Source of the DNA: an uncultured Pelagibacteraceae bacterium | GTDB lineage: Bacteria; Pseudomonadota; Alphaproteobacteria; Pelagibacterales; Pelagibacteraceae | Length of the DNA: 64,000 nucleotides | NCBI GenBank assembly: GCA_902619835.1 | Contig: CACNFS010000004.1 | Span: 17,395-81,394, forward strand | Reading direction: 5' to 3' | Shown: piece after piece, positions 26,972 through 38,400 of the stretch | Numbering within the stretch: the first letter of the stretch is position 1 | How the letters are laid out: every line of letters begins with the position of its first letter | Notes under the pieces: model-generated | Database searches by the model: none | What the model was told of the DNA's origin: nothing | Seen by the model: the letters and a program-made list of their open reading frames with translations, nothing else | Translations under genes and position numbers: made by a program

Positions 26972-27026
26972 ACCCTTGTTGTTAAATGCTTTTTAAGTTA
27001 GTGGGTATCCCCACATTTAGTATTAA

Positions 27027-27112
27027 GGAGGGGTACCAAAGCGGTCAAATGGGGCGGGCTGTAAACCCGTTGACTTCGGTCTTCGAAAGTTCGAATCTTT
27101 CCCCCTCCACCA
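27027..27112 (+). tRNA. tRNA-Tyr (GTA anticodon)
   Basis: An 86-nt class II tRNA. The acceptor GGAGGGG pairs with CCCCTCC, the anticodon loop CTGTAAA gives GTA, the long variable arm spans GACTTCGGTC, the T loop is GTTCGAATC and CCA is encoded. It opens the tRNA-tuf-secE cluster as in many proteobacteria. Confidence 0.97.
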
Positions 27113-27157
27113 AACTTAAAATATTTGATAATAAAGAGCGTAATAAGTTTGGATTTC

Positions 27158-27231
27158 GCGGGTGTAGTTCAATGGTAGAACGCTAGCCTTCCAAGCTGGA
27201 TGTAAGGGTTCGATTCCCTTTACCCGCTCCA
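27158..27231 (+). tRNA. tRNA-Gly (TCC anticodon)
   Basis: A 74-nt tRNA. The acceptor GCGGGTG pairs with TACCCGC (one G-U pair), the anticodon loop CTTCCAA gives TCC, the T loop is GGTTCGATTCC and CCA is encoded. It sits 45 bp after tRNA-Tyr and 31 bp before tuf. Confidence 0.97.
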
Positions 27232-27262
27232 AAAAATTAAAATTAAAGTGAGGAAAAAATAA

Positions 27263-28462
27263 ATGTCTAAAGAAAAGTTTAACCGAAACAAACCACATTG
27301 TAATATCGGTACAATAGGTCATGTGGATCATGGAAAAACAACTTTAACCGCTGCAATAACAAAAGTGTTATCAGAAGCGGGAGGTTCTAGTAGCGCAAAT
27401 TTTGTTGCTTACGATCAAATTGATAAAGCACCTGAGGAAAAAGAAAGAGGAATTACGATTTCAACTGCGCACGTGGAATATGAAACCGAAAAAAGACATT
27501 ATGCTCACGTAGATTGTCCGGGCCATGCTGATTACGTAAAAAATATGATAACAGGTGCCGCTCAAATGGACGGAGCAATACTAGTTGTTAATGCAGCCGA
27601 TGGACCTATGCCACAAACTAGAGAGCACATTTTATTAGCTAGACAAGTTGGTGTTCCAGCAATTGTAGTTTTTTTAAACAAAATAGATACTGTTAAAGAT
27701 AAAGAATTGGTAGATTTAGTTGAAGAGGAAATAAGAGAACTTTTAACTTCATATAAATTTCCTGGAGATAAAATACCAATTATAAAAGGCTCAGCTTTAA
27801 ACGCCGTTGAAGGAAAAGACGAAGCAACTGGTAAAAATGCTATAATGGAACTGATGAAGGCAGTTGATGAAACTATTCCCCAACCAGACAGGCCTAAAGA
27901 TAAACCTTTCCTAATGCCAGTAGAAGATGTTTTTTCAATTTCAGGAAGAGGAACTGTTGTAACGGGTAGAGTTGAGTCAGGTGTGATTAAAGTTGGAGAA
28001 GAAATTGAGATAGTAGGAATTCGAGATACTAAAAAATCTGTATGTACTGGTGTTGAAATGTTTAGAAAACTTTTAGACAGTGGTGAGGCAGGAGATAATA
28101 TTGGTGCACTTTTAAGAGGTGTCGAAAGGGATGATGTTGAAAGAGGACAAGTGCTATGTAAACCAGGCTCAATCACTCCTCATACTGAATTTGAGTGTCA
28201 AGCCTATATTTTAAAAAAGGAAGAAGGTGGAAGACACACACCTTTTTTTACAAAATATAGACCTCAATTTTATTTTAGAACTACCGATGTAACGGGTGAA
28301 GTTACTTTACCTTCAGGAACAGAAATGGTGATGCCAGGCGACGATGGTAAATTTAATGTTAAGCTAATAACACCTATTGCTATGAGCGAAAATTTAAATT
28401 TCGCGATTAGAGAGGGTGGAAAAACAGTTGGAGCTGGAGTAGTAACTAAAATAGTAAAATAA
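27263..28462 (+). CDS. tuf: Elongation factor Tu
   Basis: Delivers aminoacyl-tRNA to the ribosome as a GTPase. The 399 residues show the P-loop GHVDHGKTT near residue 19, the switch region [26 protein letters not shown] (G3) and NKID (G4), then domains 2 and 3 ending [16 protein letters not shown] precedes the ATG. It is the only tuf in the window and is absent from the str operon, where fusA is followed directly by rpsJ. Confidence 0.99.
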   Translation: MSKEKFNRNKPHCNIGTIGHVDHGKTTLTAAITKVLSEAGGSSSANFVAYDQIDKAPEEKERGITISTAHVEYETEKRHYAHVDCPGHADYVKNMITGAAQMDGAILVVNAADGPMPQTREHILLARQVGVPAIVVFLNKIDTVKDKELVDLVEEEIRELLTSYKFPGDKIPIIKGSALNAVEGKDEATGKNAIMELMKAVDETIPQPDRPKDKPFLMPVEDVFSISGRGTVVTGRVESGVIKVGEEIEIVGIRDTKKSVCTGVEMFRKLLDSGEAGDNIGALLRGVERDDVERGQVLCKPGSITPHTEFECQAYILKKEEGGRHTPFFTKYRPQFYFRTTDVTGEVTLPSGTEMVMPGDDGKFNVKLITPIAMSENLNFAIREGGKTVGAGVVTKIVK

Positions 28463-28467
28463 CGCTT

Positions 28468-28543
28468 AGGAGCGTAGTTCAATTGGTAGAGCGCCGGTCT
28501 CCAAAACCGGAGGTTGTGGGTTCGAGTCCCTCCGCTCCTGCCA
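28468..28543 (+). tRNA. tRNA-Trp (CCA anticodon)
   Basis: A 76-nt tRNA. The acceptor AGGAGCG pairs with CGCTCCT, the anticodon loop CTCCAAA gives CCA, the T loop is GGTTCGAGTCC and the 3' CCA is encoded. It lies 5 bp after tuf and 18 bp before secE, the classic tuf-trnW-secE arrangement. Confidence 0.97.
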
Positions 28544-28561
28544 ATTTTTTTAGAGAATGTT

Positions 28562-28753
28562 ATGAAGAATCCTCTTAAATTTTTTCAAGAAGTAAAACAA
28601 GAAACATTTAGAGTTACTTGGCCCTCTAAGAAAGAAACAATGATGGGAGCAGTAATGGTTTTTGCTTTAGCCTCCATCGCAGCGATTTTTTTTCTAATTC
28701 TTGATCAAATTTTAAGATTTTTATTAAATTTAGTTTTAACAATTAATTTTTAA
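28562..28753 (+). CDS. secE: Preprotein translocase subunit SecE
   Basis: A 63-residue single-span subunit of the SecYEG channel. FFQEVKQETFRVTWPSKKET is the amphipathic cytoplasmic helix and hinge, followed by one hydrophobic helix (about residues 29-58). The ATG at 28562 is chosen because the open frame upstream runs through tRNA-Trp. nusG follows 2 bp after the stop. Confidence 0.95.
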   Translation: MKNPLKFFQEVKQETFRVTWPSKKETMMGAVMVFALASIAAIFFLILDQILRFLLNLVLTINF

Positions 28754-28755
28754 TT

Positions 28756-29280
28756 ATGAACTGGTACATAGTGCAAGCTTACTCTGGATTTGAAAAAAAA
28801 GTTGTAGAGAATATTAAAGAGGAACTTAAGAAAAACAAGCTATCAGAAAATTTAGATGAAATTTTGGTTCCAACTCATCAAGTAACAGAAGTTAAAAAAG
28901 GAAAAAGAACAAAAAAAGAAAAAAAATTTTTTCCGGGATACGTTCTTATAAAAATTGAACTCACTAAACAAATTTATCATTTAATCAAAAATTTACAAAA
29001 AGTAAGTGGTTTTTTAGGTTCTTCAGATAAACCAACCCCAATATCTGATAAGGAAATTAAAAGAATATTAGGACAAGTTTCTGAAAGCGCTGTCTCTCAG
29101 AAAACTGGCTTAAATTTTGAAATTGGAGAAAAAGTCAAAGTATGCGATGGCCCCTTTGCCTCATTTAATGGATTAATTGAGGAAATTGACGAAGAAAAAT
29201 CTAGACTTAAAGTCTCAGTTTCTATATTTGGTAGAGCTACACCAGTAGATTTAGAGTTTAATCAAGTGGAGAAAAATTAG
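28756..29280 (+). CDS. nusG: Transcription termination/antitermination protein NusG
   Basis: A 174-residue RNA polymerase-binding factor. The NGN domain starts WYIVQAYSGFEKKVVENI and includes FFPGYVLIKIEL; the C-terminal KOW domain is GEKVKVCDGPFASFNGLIEEID. It couples transcription to translation through S10 and Rho. The stop touches the rplK ATG with no spacer. Confidence 0.98.
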   Translation: MNWYIVQAYSGFEKKVVENIKEELKKNKLSENLDEILVPTHQVTEVKKGKRTKKEKKFFPGYVLIKIELTKQIYHLIKNLQKVSGFLGSSDKPTPISDKEIKRILGQVSESAVSQKTGLNFEIGEKVKVCDGPFASFNGLIEEIDEEKSRLKVSVSIFGRATPVDLEFNQVEKN

Positions 29281-29706
29281 ATGGCAAAAGAAATAACTGG
29301 ATATGTAAAACTACAGATTAAAGGTGGTCAAGCTAACCCAGCCCCGCCCGTTGGTCCTGCATTAGGGCAAAGAGGAATAAATATTATGGAATTCTGCAAA
29401 GCATTTAATGAAAAGACAAAAGCTTTTATGGGAAAACCAGTTCCAGTAGTGATCACAGTTTATAAAGATAAGAAATTTGATTTTATTATTAAATCACCAC
29501 CTGCATCTCATTTTATAAGAGAAGCAGCAAAACTTAAGAGTGGATCAAGTGAACCTGGAAGAGTAATTGCAGGGTCAATAACTATGAAACAGGCAGAAGC
29601 TATCGCTAAAGAAAAAATGAAAGATTTAAATGCTTTTGATTTAAAAGAAGCAACAAAAATTATTTGTGGATCTGCTAGATCTATGGGAATAGAAGTAAAA
29701 GAGTAA
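29281..29706 (+). CDS. rplK: 50S ribosomal protein L11
   Basis: Part of the GTPase-associated centre. The 141 residues match the family closely: [21 protein letters not shown] in the N-terminal domain and the C-terminal rRNA-binding block ending [13 protein letters not shown]. First gene of the L11-L1 pair, one base before rplA. Confidence 0.98.
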   Translation: MAKEITGYVKLQIKGGQANPAPPVGPALGQRGINIMEFCKAFNEKTKAFMGKPVPVVITVYKDKKFDFIIKSPPASHFIREAAKLKSGSSEPGRVIAGSITMKQAEAIAKEKMKDLNAFDLKEATKIICGSARSMGIEVKE

Positions 29707-29707
29707 A

Positions 29708-30394
29708 ATGAAAAAAAAATCTAAAAGATACAAATCATTAATCAAATTAAAACCTAATGACAAAAAGCTTAGTGTAAAAGAAATTTTAGATTTGGTTAAA
29801 AAAAACTCTAATACAAAATTTGATGAGTCCATAGATGTATCTTTACGAATAAATTTAAAGCAGTCTAAAGGTGGAGATTTCAGTTTAAGAACGGTTGTAA
29901 AACTTCCAAATGGATCAGGAAAAAAAGAGATAGTAGCAGTTTTATGTGAGCCAGACAAAATTACGGATGCAAAAAAAAGTGGAGCAGACCTCGTAGGATC
30001 TGAAGATTTGATTGAAAAAATAGCTGCAAAAAAATTTAATTTCACAAAGTTAATTTGCACTCCATCCATGATGGGAAAGATAGGAAAGCACGGAAAAGTT
30101 TTAGGTCCAAAAGGTTTAATGCCAAATCCTAAATTAGGCACTGTATCAAATGATATTGAAAAATGTGTAAAGGAAATTAAGTCAGGACTTGTAGAAATCA
30201 GAAATGACAAAGATGGTAATCTTGCTTCAACTATAGGAAGAAAAAGTTTGACCACAGATAAACTTCTAGAAAATTTTAATTTTTTTATAGAAAGTGTTAA
30301 AAAAGAAAAGCCTGATACAATAAAAGGTGAATTTATTAAGAATACATTTATTACATCTACCATGGGTGTTTCATACAAAGTTGGGGCAAAATAA
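29708..30394 (+). CDS. rplA: 50S ribosomal protein L1
   Basis: L1-stalk protein and a translational repressor of its own operon in other bacteria. The 228 residues include MMGKIGKHGKVLGPKGLMPN near residue 122 and the C-terminal FINSTMGVSYKV-like end. It is followed by rplJ after 2 bp. No clear L1 operator mimic was identified by eye. Confidence 0.97.
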   Translation: MKKKSKRYKSLIKLKPNDKKLSVKEILDLVKKNSNTKFDESIDVSLRINLKQSKGGDFSLRTVVKLPNGSGKKEIVAVLCEPDKITDAKKSGADLVGSEDLIEKIAAKKFNFTKLICTPSMMGKIGKHGKVLGPKGLMPNPKLGTVSNDIEKCVKEIKSGLVEIRNDKDGNLASTIGRKSLTTDKLLENFNFFIESVKKEKPDTIKGEFIKNTFITSTMGVSYKVGAK

Positions 30395-30396
30395 AT

Positions 30397-30909
30397 ATGA
30401 TGAATAAAGAAGCTAAAAAAAATTACATTGAGTCTATGAAAAAAAACTTCACTTCTAATGAGTCTGTTATGATTGCTCAATACCAGGGATTAAATGTAAA
30501 TGAGTTAGACTCACTAAGAAAAGAATTAAGAGAAAAAGGGATTCTTTTTAAAATTACAAAGAATAGAATTACAAAAATTGCTTTAAAGGGTACTCCAAAA
30601 AAAGATTTAGAAAAATATTTTACTGGACCAACAGCAGCAGCAATTTCTTCGGATCCGATCTCAACAGCAAAAATTTTAACTAAATTTTCTAAAACAAATA
30701 ATAAACTAAAAATAATCGCAGGATTCATGGACGGTAAAGTTTTAGATGAAAAAGAGGTGTCTATAATAGCCACACTACCTTCTTTAGAGGAAGCAAGGGC
30801 TAAAATTGTGGGTATTTTAGCTACCCCAGCTCAAAAATTAGTGAGTATTTTGCTTGCACCTGGCTCAAAAATTGCTAATTTAGCGCGCGCAAAGAGTTTA
30901 AAAAAATAA
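30397..30909 (+). CDS. rplJ: 50S ribosomal protein L10
   Basis: Base of the L7/L12 stalk. The 170 residues have the N-terminal rRNA-binding domain (VMIAQYQGLNVNELDSLRKELRE in part) and a C-terminal helix for L12 dimers. Two adjacent ATGs (30397, 30400) make the start ambiguous by one codon. rplL follows after 16 bp. Confidence 0.97.
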   Translation: MMNKEAKKNYIESMKKNFTSNESVMIAQYQGLNVNELDSLRKELREKGILFKITKNRITKIALKGTPKKDLEKYFTGPTAAAISSDPISTAKILTKFSKTNNKLKIIAGFMDGKVLDEKEVSIIATLPSLEEARAKIVGILATPAQKLVSILLAPGSKIANLARAKSLKK

Positions 30910-30925
30910 TTCATAGGATAAATAA

Positions 30926-31297
30926 ATGGCCGATTTAAATAAAATTATAGATGAACTATCCACTTTAACTGTTGTTGAAGCAGCTGAATTGTCAAAACAA
31001 CTTGAAGAAAAATGGGGAGTTACGGCAGCTGCACCTGTTGCAGCAGCACCAGCAGGAGGTGCGGCAGCACCAGCGGGTGAGGAGAAATCTGAATTTTCAC
31101 TTTTTCTATCTGCAGCTGGGGACAAAAAAATTAATGTTATTAAAGAAGTAAGAGCAATAACTGGTTTAGGTTTAAAAGAAGCAAAAGATTTGGTTGAAGG
31201 TGCTCCTAAAGAAATTAAAAGTGGAGTAGCTAAAAAAGATGCTGAAGAATTTAAGAAAAAACTTGAAGCAGCTGGAGCTAAAGTAGAATTAAAGTAA
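30926..31297 (+). CDS. rplL: 50S ribosomal protein L7/L12
   Basis: Stalk protein that recruits translation GTPases. The 123 residues comprise the N-terminal dimerisation helices, an Ala/Pro/Gly-rich hinge around residues 35-52, and the C-terminal domain with [27 protein letters not shown] ribosome site precedes the ATG. A long hairpin follows before rpoB. Confidence 0.98.
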   Translation: MADLNKIIDELSTLTVVEAAELSKQLEEKWGVTAAAPVAAAPAGGAAAPAGEEKSEFSLFLSAAGDKKINVIKEVRAITGLGLKEAKDLVEGAPKEIKSGVAKKDAEEFKKKLEAAGAKVELK

Positions 31298-31312
31298 ACA
31301 AAATTTAAGATT

Positions 31313-31347
31313 AAAACTTATTACAAGTTTATTCTTGTAGTAGTTTT
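31313..31347 (+). promoter_or_regulatory. Stem-loop in the rplL-rpoB spacer
   Basis: AAAACT/AGTTTT and TACAAG/CTTGTA pair around a TTTATT loop, with a small internal mismatch. In E. coli the same spacer holds an attenuator and an RNase III processing site; an equivalent partial terminator or processing hairpin is inferred here. Confidence 0.5.
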
Positions 31348-31357
31348 ATTACATTTG

Positions 31358-34300
31358 ATGCAATTATCTTTTACTCAAAAGAAACATATTAGAAAAAACT
31401 TTGGGAAACTTATAGAAGGTTTATCAATTCCAAATTTAATAGAAGTACAAAAAAACTCTTACAACGAGTTTTTAAATTCAAAATCTCTGGATGAACAGCT
31501 GGCAGAATTATCTAAGGGTATAGATAAAGTTTTCAAAAGTATTTTTCCTATTGAAGACGGGAATGACAAATCCACTTTAGAATATATATCTTATAAGTTA
31601 GAAAAACCAAAATTTGACGTTATTGAATGTAAGCAAAGAAGCCTATCATACGCAGCTGCTCTTAAAGCAAATTTAAGATTAGTCGTTTATGATATTGACG
31701 TAGAAAACAACACCAAACAAATCTTATCTGCAAAAGAACAAGAAGTTTTTATTGGTGATTTACCACTAATGACGCCTAGCGCTACTTTTATAACAAATGG
31801 AGTTGAAAGAGTAGTAGTTAATCAAATGCATAGAAGTCCTGGCGTTTTCTTTGATCATGATAAAGGAAAGACGCACGCAAGTGGAAAATTATTATTTAAT
31901 TGCAGAATAATACCAGGTAGAGGATCATGGCTTGACTTTGAATTTGATCCAAAAGACATTTTATACTTTAGAATTGATAGAAAAAAAAAGCTTCCAATCA
32001 CAACTATTTTATTTGCATTAGGTTTTTCAAAAGAAAAAATAATAGAGTCGTTTTATAAAACAAATATTTATGAATACAATCTAGATACAAAAAATTGGAC
32101 TACTGAATTTGCTCCGGAGAATTTTAGCCGTCCAATTAAACTTTCATACGATTTAATTGAAGCTAAAACAAATAAGAAATTTTTATCAAAAGGAGAAAAG
32201 CTCAATATCGTAATTGCAAAAAAACTCCAAGAAAAAGGTTTAAAGAATATTTCGATCTCCAATGAAGAAATAGTTGGAAAATATTTAGCAAAGGACATCA
32301 AAAACAAAGATGGAGAAATAATAATAGGTGCAGGATTTGATATTACAGAGGAACAATTACAAAAAGTAATCAGTCAGAATGAAAAGTTATTGCACATAGT
32401 AAATATTGATCCAATCAATAAAGGTCCTTATATTTTAGAAACTTTAAAAATAGATAAAAATTCAAATAAACAAGAAGCTTTGAATGATATATATAAAGTT
32501 TTAAGACCCGGTGAGGCGCCGTCTTCTGAAATAGCTGAGGAGATCTTCAAGAATCTATACTTTAAAAAAGAAAGATATGACTTATCTGAAGTGGGTAGAG
32601 TAAAGCTTAATTCTAAACTAAATTTGAATACAAATTCAAAAAAAACAATACTCGATACCACTGATATAATTTCAATTATTAAATTTATGTTAGATCTAAG
32701 AGATGGTAAAGGCGACGTTGATGATATTGATCATTTAGGTAACAGAAGAGTTAGATCTGTTGGTGAATTGGTAGAAAATCAGTTCAGAATTGGTCTTTTA
32801 AGAATGGAAAGAACTGTAAAAGAGAAAATGACTACTTTTTTAGAAATAGAGTCAGCTATGCCTCAAGATTTAATTAACGCCAAACCTATTACAACTTCTT
32901 TAAAAGATTTTTTTGCTACTTCTCAACTTTCTCAATTTATGGATCAAACAAATCCTCTATCTGAAATAACTCACAAAAGAAGAGTATCAGCTCTTGGACC
33001 GGGAGGATTAACAAGAGAAAGAGCAGGTTTTGAAGTAAGAGACGTACATCCTACACACTATGGAAGAATATGTCCAATAGAAACCCCAGAGGGTCCAAAT
33101 ATTGGTTTAATAAATAGTTTAGCTACGTACTGTAGAGTAAATAAGTTTGGTTATATAGAAAGTCCATACAAAAAAGTTGCGAATGGTAAAGTGACTTCTG
33201 AAATAAAATATTTATCAGCGATCGAAGAAGAAAAATACACTATTGCTCAAGCAAACTCAAAATTAAATAAAGATGGGTCATTTGTTGAAGAACTTGTCGC
33301 TTGTAGAAAAAACTTAAATTTTGAATTATCAAATAGAGACAACATTGATTATATTGATGTTTCACCCAAACAATTAGTTTCTGTAGCTGCTGCATTAATA
33401 CCATTTTTGGAAAATGATGATGCTAATAGAGCTTTAATGGGATCTAACATGATGAGGCAAGCTGTACCATTGTTAAAGCCTGAATCACCTTTAGTCGGAA
33501 CAGGAATTGAGTCTGATGTAGCTTTAGATTCCGGAGTAACAATAGTTGCTAAAAGAAGCGGTGTTGTAGATAAAATCGACGGGAAGAGAATAGTTGTTAA
33601 AGCAACAGACGTGAATGATTTATCGCAATCAGCTGTTGATATTTATAATTTATCAAAATTCCAAAGATCAAACCAAAATACATGCATTAATCAAAAACCT
33701 TTAGTAAAAGTCGGAGATAAAATTAAAAAAGGAGATATTATAGCAGACGGACCCGCTACTAAATTAGGCGAGTTAGCTTTAGGAAAAAATGTTACTGTGG
33801 CTTTCATGCCTTGGCAGGGATACAATTTTGAAGACTCTATATTAATTTCAGAGAGATGTGTTACGGATGATGTTTTTACCTCGGTTCATATCGAAGAATA
33901 CGAGTCTATGGCACGAGATACTAAATTAGGAGCCGAAGAAATTACTAGAGATATTCCTAACGTAAGTGAGGAAAGTTTAAGAAATTTAGATGAGTCAGGT
34001 ATAGTTTATGTTGGGGCTGAGGTTAAACCAGGTGATATATTAGTAGGAAAAGTCACGCCAAAGAGCGAAACGTCCTCAAGTCCAGAAGAAAAGTTATTAA
34101 GATCTATCTTTGGAGAAAAAGCAACTGATGTTAGAGACTCCTCGTTAAAATTACCATCAGGAAGCGCTGGTGTAGTTATTGATGTAAGAGTTTTTAATAG
34201 ACATGGTATAGAAAAAGATGAACGTTCAATTGCAATAGAAAGAGCAGAAATTGAGTCTGTTCAAGAAGATAAAAAAGTTGAGGAAGAAATTTTAAATAGA

Positions 34301-35449
34301 AATATAAAATTAAGAGCAATTGATTTGTTAACTGGCCAAAGTATAAATAAACAATTTAAAGATTTGAAACCAGGAACAACACTTAATAAAAATGATTTTG
34401 AGGGAATTAATTTAAAAGATTTATGGAAATTATCATTCCAAAATTCTCAAATAGATGAAGATTTAGAAAAATTAAAAAATCAATTCGAAAATGCTTCAGA
34501 GGATATAAAACTTAGATTTGAAGATAAAGTTACAAAAATTCAACAAGGTGATGATTTATTGCCCACTGTAATGAAAGTTGTGAAAGTATTTGTGGCGGTA
34601 AAAAGAAGATTAATGCCGGGAGATAAAATGGCAGGACGGCATGGAAATAAAGGTGTAGTTAGTAAAATTGTACCAGTTGAAGACATGCCGTATATGGAAA
34701 ACGGTAAACCAGTTGATATTGTTTTAAATCCATTGGGAGTTCCAAGCAGGATGAATGTGGGTCAAATATTAGAAACGCATCTTGGTTGGTCTTGTTCAGA
34801 ATTAGGAGATCAAATTAAAACTTACTTAAAAAATTTTGATAAGGAAATTGAAAAAATTAAAAATAGATTAAAAGAAATTTACGGTGAACAATATTTTAAC
34901 GAAGTTATAGCAAAACTTTCTAATAAAGAAGTAGCTGAATTAGTGGAAAATTTATCTAATGGAGTGCCTATAGCTACACCCGTTTTCGATGGAGCCAGCA
35001 CGAAAGATATCACAGAAATGTTAAATTTAGCAAAATTACCGAATACAGGCCAAACACATTTGTGGAATGGTCAAACCGGTGAGAGATTTGATAGGCCAGT
35101 AACTGTTGGTATTATTTATATGCTTAAATTAAATCATTTAGTTGAAGATAAAATACATGCTAGATCTACAGGACCGTATAGCTTAGTTACACAGCAACCC
35201 TTGGGTGGAAAAGCTCAATTAGGTGGTCAAAGATTTGGTGAAATGGAAGTGTGGGCCCTTGAAGCTTACGGAGCATCCTATACTTTGCAAGAAATACTAA
35301 CGGTAAAATCAGATGATGTAGCCGGTAGAACAAAAGTTTATGAAACAATCGTTAAAGGAAATAATAATTTTGAATCAGGTGTACCCGAGTCCTTCAATGT
35401 ACTTGTTAAAGAGATAAGAGCACTAGGATTAAATATTGAACTAAACTAA
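31358..35449 (+). CDS. rpoB: DNA-directed RNA polymerase subunit beta
   Basis: Second-largest RNA polymerase subunit, 1363 residues from ATG 31358 (a TTG lies one codon earlier). Recognised blocks are the rifampicin region ([40 protein letters not shown]), [25 protein letters not shown] and the C-terminal [20 protein letters not shown]. The usual rifampicin-contact residues of the sensitive type (D, H, S) appear present. rpoC follows after 2 bp. Confidence 0.99.
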   Translation: MQLSFTQKKHIRKNFGKLIEGLSIPNLIEVQKNSYNEFLNSKSLDEQLAELSKGIDKVFKSIFPIEDGNDKSTLEYISYKLEKPKFDVIECKQRSLSYAAALKANLRLVVYDIDVENNTKQILSAKEQEVFIGDLPLMTPSATFITNGVERVVVNQMHRSPGVFFDHDKGKTHASGKLLFNCRIIPGRGSWLDFEFDPKDILYFRIDRKKKLPITTILFALGFSKEKIIESFYKTNIYEYNLDTKNWTTEFAPENFSRPIKLSYDLIEAKTNKKFLSKGEKLNIVIAKKLQEKGLKNISISNEEIVGKYLAKDIKNKDGEIIIGAGFDITEEQLQKVISQNEKLLHIVNIDPINKGPYILETLKIDKNSNKQEALNDIYKVLRPGEAPSSEIAEEIFKNLYFKKERYDLSEVGRVKLNSKLNLNTNSKKTILDTTDIISIIKFMLDLRDGKGDVDDIDHLGNRRVRSVGELVENQFRIGLLRMERTVKEKMTTFLEIESAMPQDLINAKPITTSLKDFFATSQLSQFMDQTNPLSEITHKRRVSALGPGGLTRERAGFEVRDVHPTHYGRICPIETPEGPNIGLINSLATYCRVNKFGYIESPYKKVANGKVTSEIKYLSAIEEEKYTIAQANSKLNKDGSFVEELVACRKNLNFELSNRDNIDYIDVSPKQLVSVAAALIPFLENDDANRALMGSNMMRQAVPLLKPESPLVGTGIESDVALDSGVTIVAKRSGVVDKIDGKRIVVKATDVNDLSQSAVDIYNLSKFQRSNQNTCINQKPLVKVGDKIKKGDIIADGPATKLGELALGKNVTVAFMPWQGYNFEDSILISERCVTDDVFTSVHIEEYESMARDTKLGAEEITRDIPNVSEESLRNLDESGIVYVGAEVKPGDILVGKVTPKSETSSSPEEKLLRSIFGEKATDVRDSSLKLPSGSAGVVIDVRVFNRHGIEKDERSIAIERAEIESVQEDKKVEEEILNRNIKLRAIDLLTGQSINKQFKDLKPGTTLNKNDFEGINLKDLWKLSFQNSQIDEDLEKLKNQFENASEDIKLRFEDKVTKIQQGDDLLPTVMKVVKVFVAVKRRLMPGDKMAGRHGNKGVVSKIVPVEDMPYMENGKPVDIVLNPLGVPSRMNVGQILETHLGWSCSELGDQIKTYLKNFDKEIEKIKNRLKEIYGEQYFNEVIAKLSNKEVAELVENLSNGVPIATPVFDGASTKDITEMLNLAKLPNTGQTHLWNGQTGERFDRPVTVGIIYMLKLNHLVEDKIHARSTGPYSLVTQQPLGGKAQLGGQRFGEMEVWALEAYGASYTLQEILTVKSDDVAGRTKVYETIVKGNNNFESGVPESFNVLVKEIRALGLNIELN

Positions 35450-35451
35450 TT

Positions 35452-38400
35452 ATGGAAAAAAGTTTAAGTAGAAATTTTGAAAACCAAAATATTACTCAAG
35501 AGAATAATTTTGACAGTATTAAAATTACTCTTGCAAGTCCCGAAAAAATTAAATCTTGGTCTTATGGTGAAATTAAAAAACCAGAAACTATAAATTATCG
35601 AACATTTAGACCTGAAAAAGATGGTTTATTTTGTTCACGAATATTTGGGCCAGTGAAAGACTATGAATGTTTATGTGGAAAATACAAAAGAATGAAGTTT
35701 AGAGGAATAATTTGTGAAAAATGTGGAGTAGAAGTTACAAAATCAAATGTAAGAAGAGAAAGAATGGGACATATAGATTTGGCTTGTCCAGTAGCACATA
35801 TTTGGTTCCTAAAATCTTTACCTAGTAGAATATCATTAGCTATTGACATGAAACTTAAAGAAGTAGAGAAAGTTTTATATTTTGAAAGTTTTATAATTGT
35901 TGAGCCGGGATTAACAACTTTAAAAAAAGGTCAACTTATTTCTGAAGAGGAGCTGGTTAAAGCTCAGGATGAATTTGGAGAAGATGCTTTTTCAGCTGGT
36001 ATTGGTGCTGAGGCAGTTAGAGAAATTTTACTAAATTTAGATCTTAAAAAAGAGCAAAAAAAATTAAGAGACTCTCTTAAAGAAATAAAATCAAAAGTAA
36101 CTGAGGAAAGAACAATAAAAAGGTTAAAGTTAATAGAGTCATTCATATCATCAGGTAATAAACCTGAGTGGATGATACTCACATCTATTCCTGTAATTCC
36201 TCCTGAGTTAAGACCATTAGTTCCTCTAGATGGGGGTAGATTTGCAACATCAGATTTGAATGATTTATATCGAAGAGTGATTAATAGGAATAATCGTCTC
36301 AAGAGATTATTGGACTTGAAGGCTCCAGACATAATCGTAAGAAACGAAAAAAGAATGTTACAAGAATCTGTTGACGCTTTATTTGATAATGGAAGAAGAG
36401 GCAGGGTAATAACCGGTACCGGAAAAAGACCATTAAAATCTTTAGCTGAAATGTTAAAGGGTAAACAAGGAAGATTTAGACAGAATTTATTAGGTAAGCG
36501 TGTAGATTATTCTGGTAGATCAGTAATTGTTGTTGGCCCTGAACTTAAATTACATCAATGTGGCTTACCAAAGAAAATGGCTTTAGAATTATTTAAACCA
36601 TTTTTGTACGCGAGGTTAGATAAATTAGGATTAGCAACCACAATTAAGCAAGCAAAAAGATTGGTAGAAAAGGAGAAAAGTGAGGTATGGGACTCCCTAG
36701 AACAAATTATCCGAGAACATCCAATATTGTTAAATAGAGCTCCGACCTTACATAGATTGGGCGTTCAAGCGTTTGAAGCCAAACTTATTGAAGGGAACGC
36801 TATTGAACTGCACCCATTAGTTTGTGCAGCATTTAATGCTGATTTTGATGGAGACCAAATGGCAGTTCATATACCTCTAAGTTTAGAAGCTCAATTAGAG
36901 GCAAGGGTTCTTATGATGTCTACTAACAACATTCTAAGTCCTTCTAATGGAAAACCGATTATAGTGCCAAGCCAAGATATTGTTTTAGGAATATATTACT
37001 TGTCCCAATCTAACGATGAAGAAAATAAAGATAAAAAACCCAAAGGTATTTTTTCTACAGTAGAAGAAATAGAGCAAGCACTGGAAAATAAGTCTATAAG
37101 CTTACATACAAAAATAATATCGACATTTAAAACAATTGATAAAGAGGGCAATTATATTAAAGAAAAATATTTAAGTACTGCGGGAAGATTTCTATTAGCT
37201 AATGTTCTTCCTTCAAATTCTAATATTAGGTTTAGCCTAGTAAATAAACTATTAACAAAGAAAAATGTTTCTGAAGTAATAGATACTATTTTTAGATATT
37301 GTGGCCAAAAAGAAACGGTTATATTTTGCGATAAAATAAAAACTCTTGGTTTCAAACATGCTTTTAAAGCAGGAATTTCATTTGGAAAAGATGACTTACT
37401 TATTCCAAAAACTAAAGAAAGCCTTATAAACAATACAAAAAAACAAATTGAAGAATACGAAAAACAGTACTCAGATGGATTGATCACTCGAGGAGAAAAA
37501 TACAATAAAGTAGTTGATGTTTGGTCAAAATGTACTGACACAGTTGCAAATGAGATGATGAAAGAAATTTCATCTGCTGAAAAAGTTTATGATGATGATA
37601 GGATTGAAACTAATTCTGTTTATATGATGGCAGACTCAGGCGCAAGAGGATCTCAAGCCCAAATGAAACAATTGGCTGGGATGAGAGGTTTAATTGCAAA
37701 ACCTTCTGGTGAAATTATTGAAACCCCGATTATATCAAATTTTAAAGAAGGACTGTCAGTTCTAGAATATTTTAATTCAACTCACGGGGCGAGAAAAGGG
37801 TTAGCTGATACTGCTTTAAAGACTGCTAATTCTGGTTATTTGACTAGGAGACTTTGTGATGTCGCTCAAGATGTTCAAATTACAAAAACAGAATGTGATT
37901 CTAAAAAAAGATCCTCTGTAAATATTTCAGAAATTATTGAAGGAGGAAATATCTTAGTGAGCTTATCTGAAAGAGTTCTCGGAAGAGTTATAGCAGAAAA
38001 TATTAAAAATCCAGTTACTGGAGAGGTGATAATTAAAAAAGATAAATTAATTGATGAATTTGACTGTGAAAAAATCGATGCAGCTGGTGTAAAATCAGTA
38101 AATGTTTATTCTGTAATAACCTGTGCCTCAACAAAAGGTGTTTGTCAAATTTGTTATGGAAGAGATCTAGCAAGAGGCAAACTAGTCAGCGTTGGTGAAG
38201 CTGTAGGTATGATAGCTGCACAATCTATTGGTGAACCAGGTACACAATTAACAATGAGAACTTTCCACGTTGGTGGAACAGCGCAAATTAAAGAAGAGTC
38301 TCAAATTATTTCTCAAACAAAAGGTAAATTAAATATAATAAATAAAAATTTAATTGAGGACTCAAAGAAAAATATTATCGTGATGGGAAGAAATACACAG

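Noticed and set aside
27001..27014. GTGGG-TATC-CCCAC as a terminator before tRNA-Tyr
   Set aside because: The stem is only 5 bp, has no T tail, and lies downstream of the likely promoter; kept only as a possible leader hairpin.
27562..28176. Long open frame (204 codons) antisense to tuf
   Set aside because: Low-complexity Ser/Thr/Pro-rich translation with no family resemblance; it is a shadow of the strongly conserved tuf coding sequence.
28514..28561. Longer secE start reading from inside tRNA-Trp
   Set aside because: The added residues are tRNA sequence; ATG 28562 gives a normal SecE N-terminus.
29641..30480. Open frame (279 codons) antisense to rplK, rplA and rplJ
   Set aside because: Phe/Ser-rich translation, no ribosome site, lies wholly opposite three certain ribosomal protein genes.
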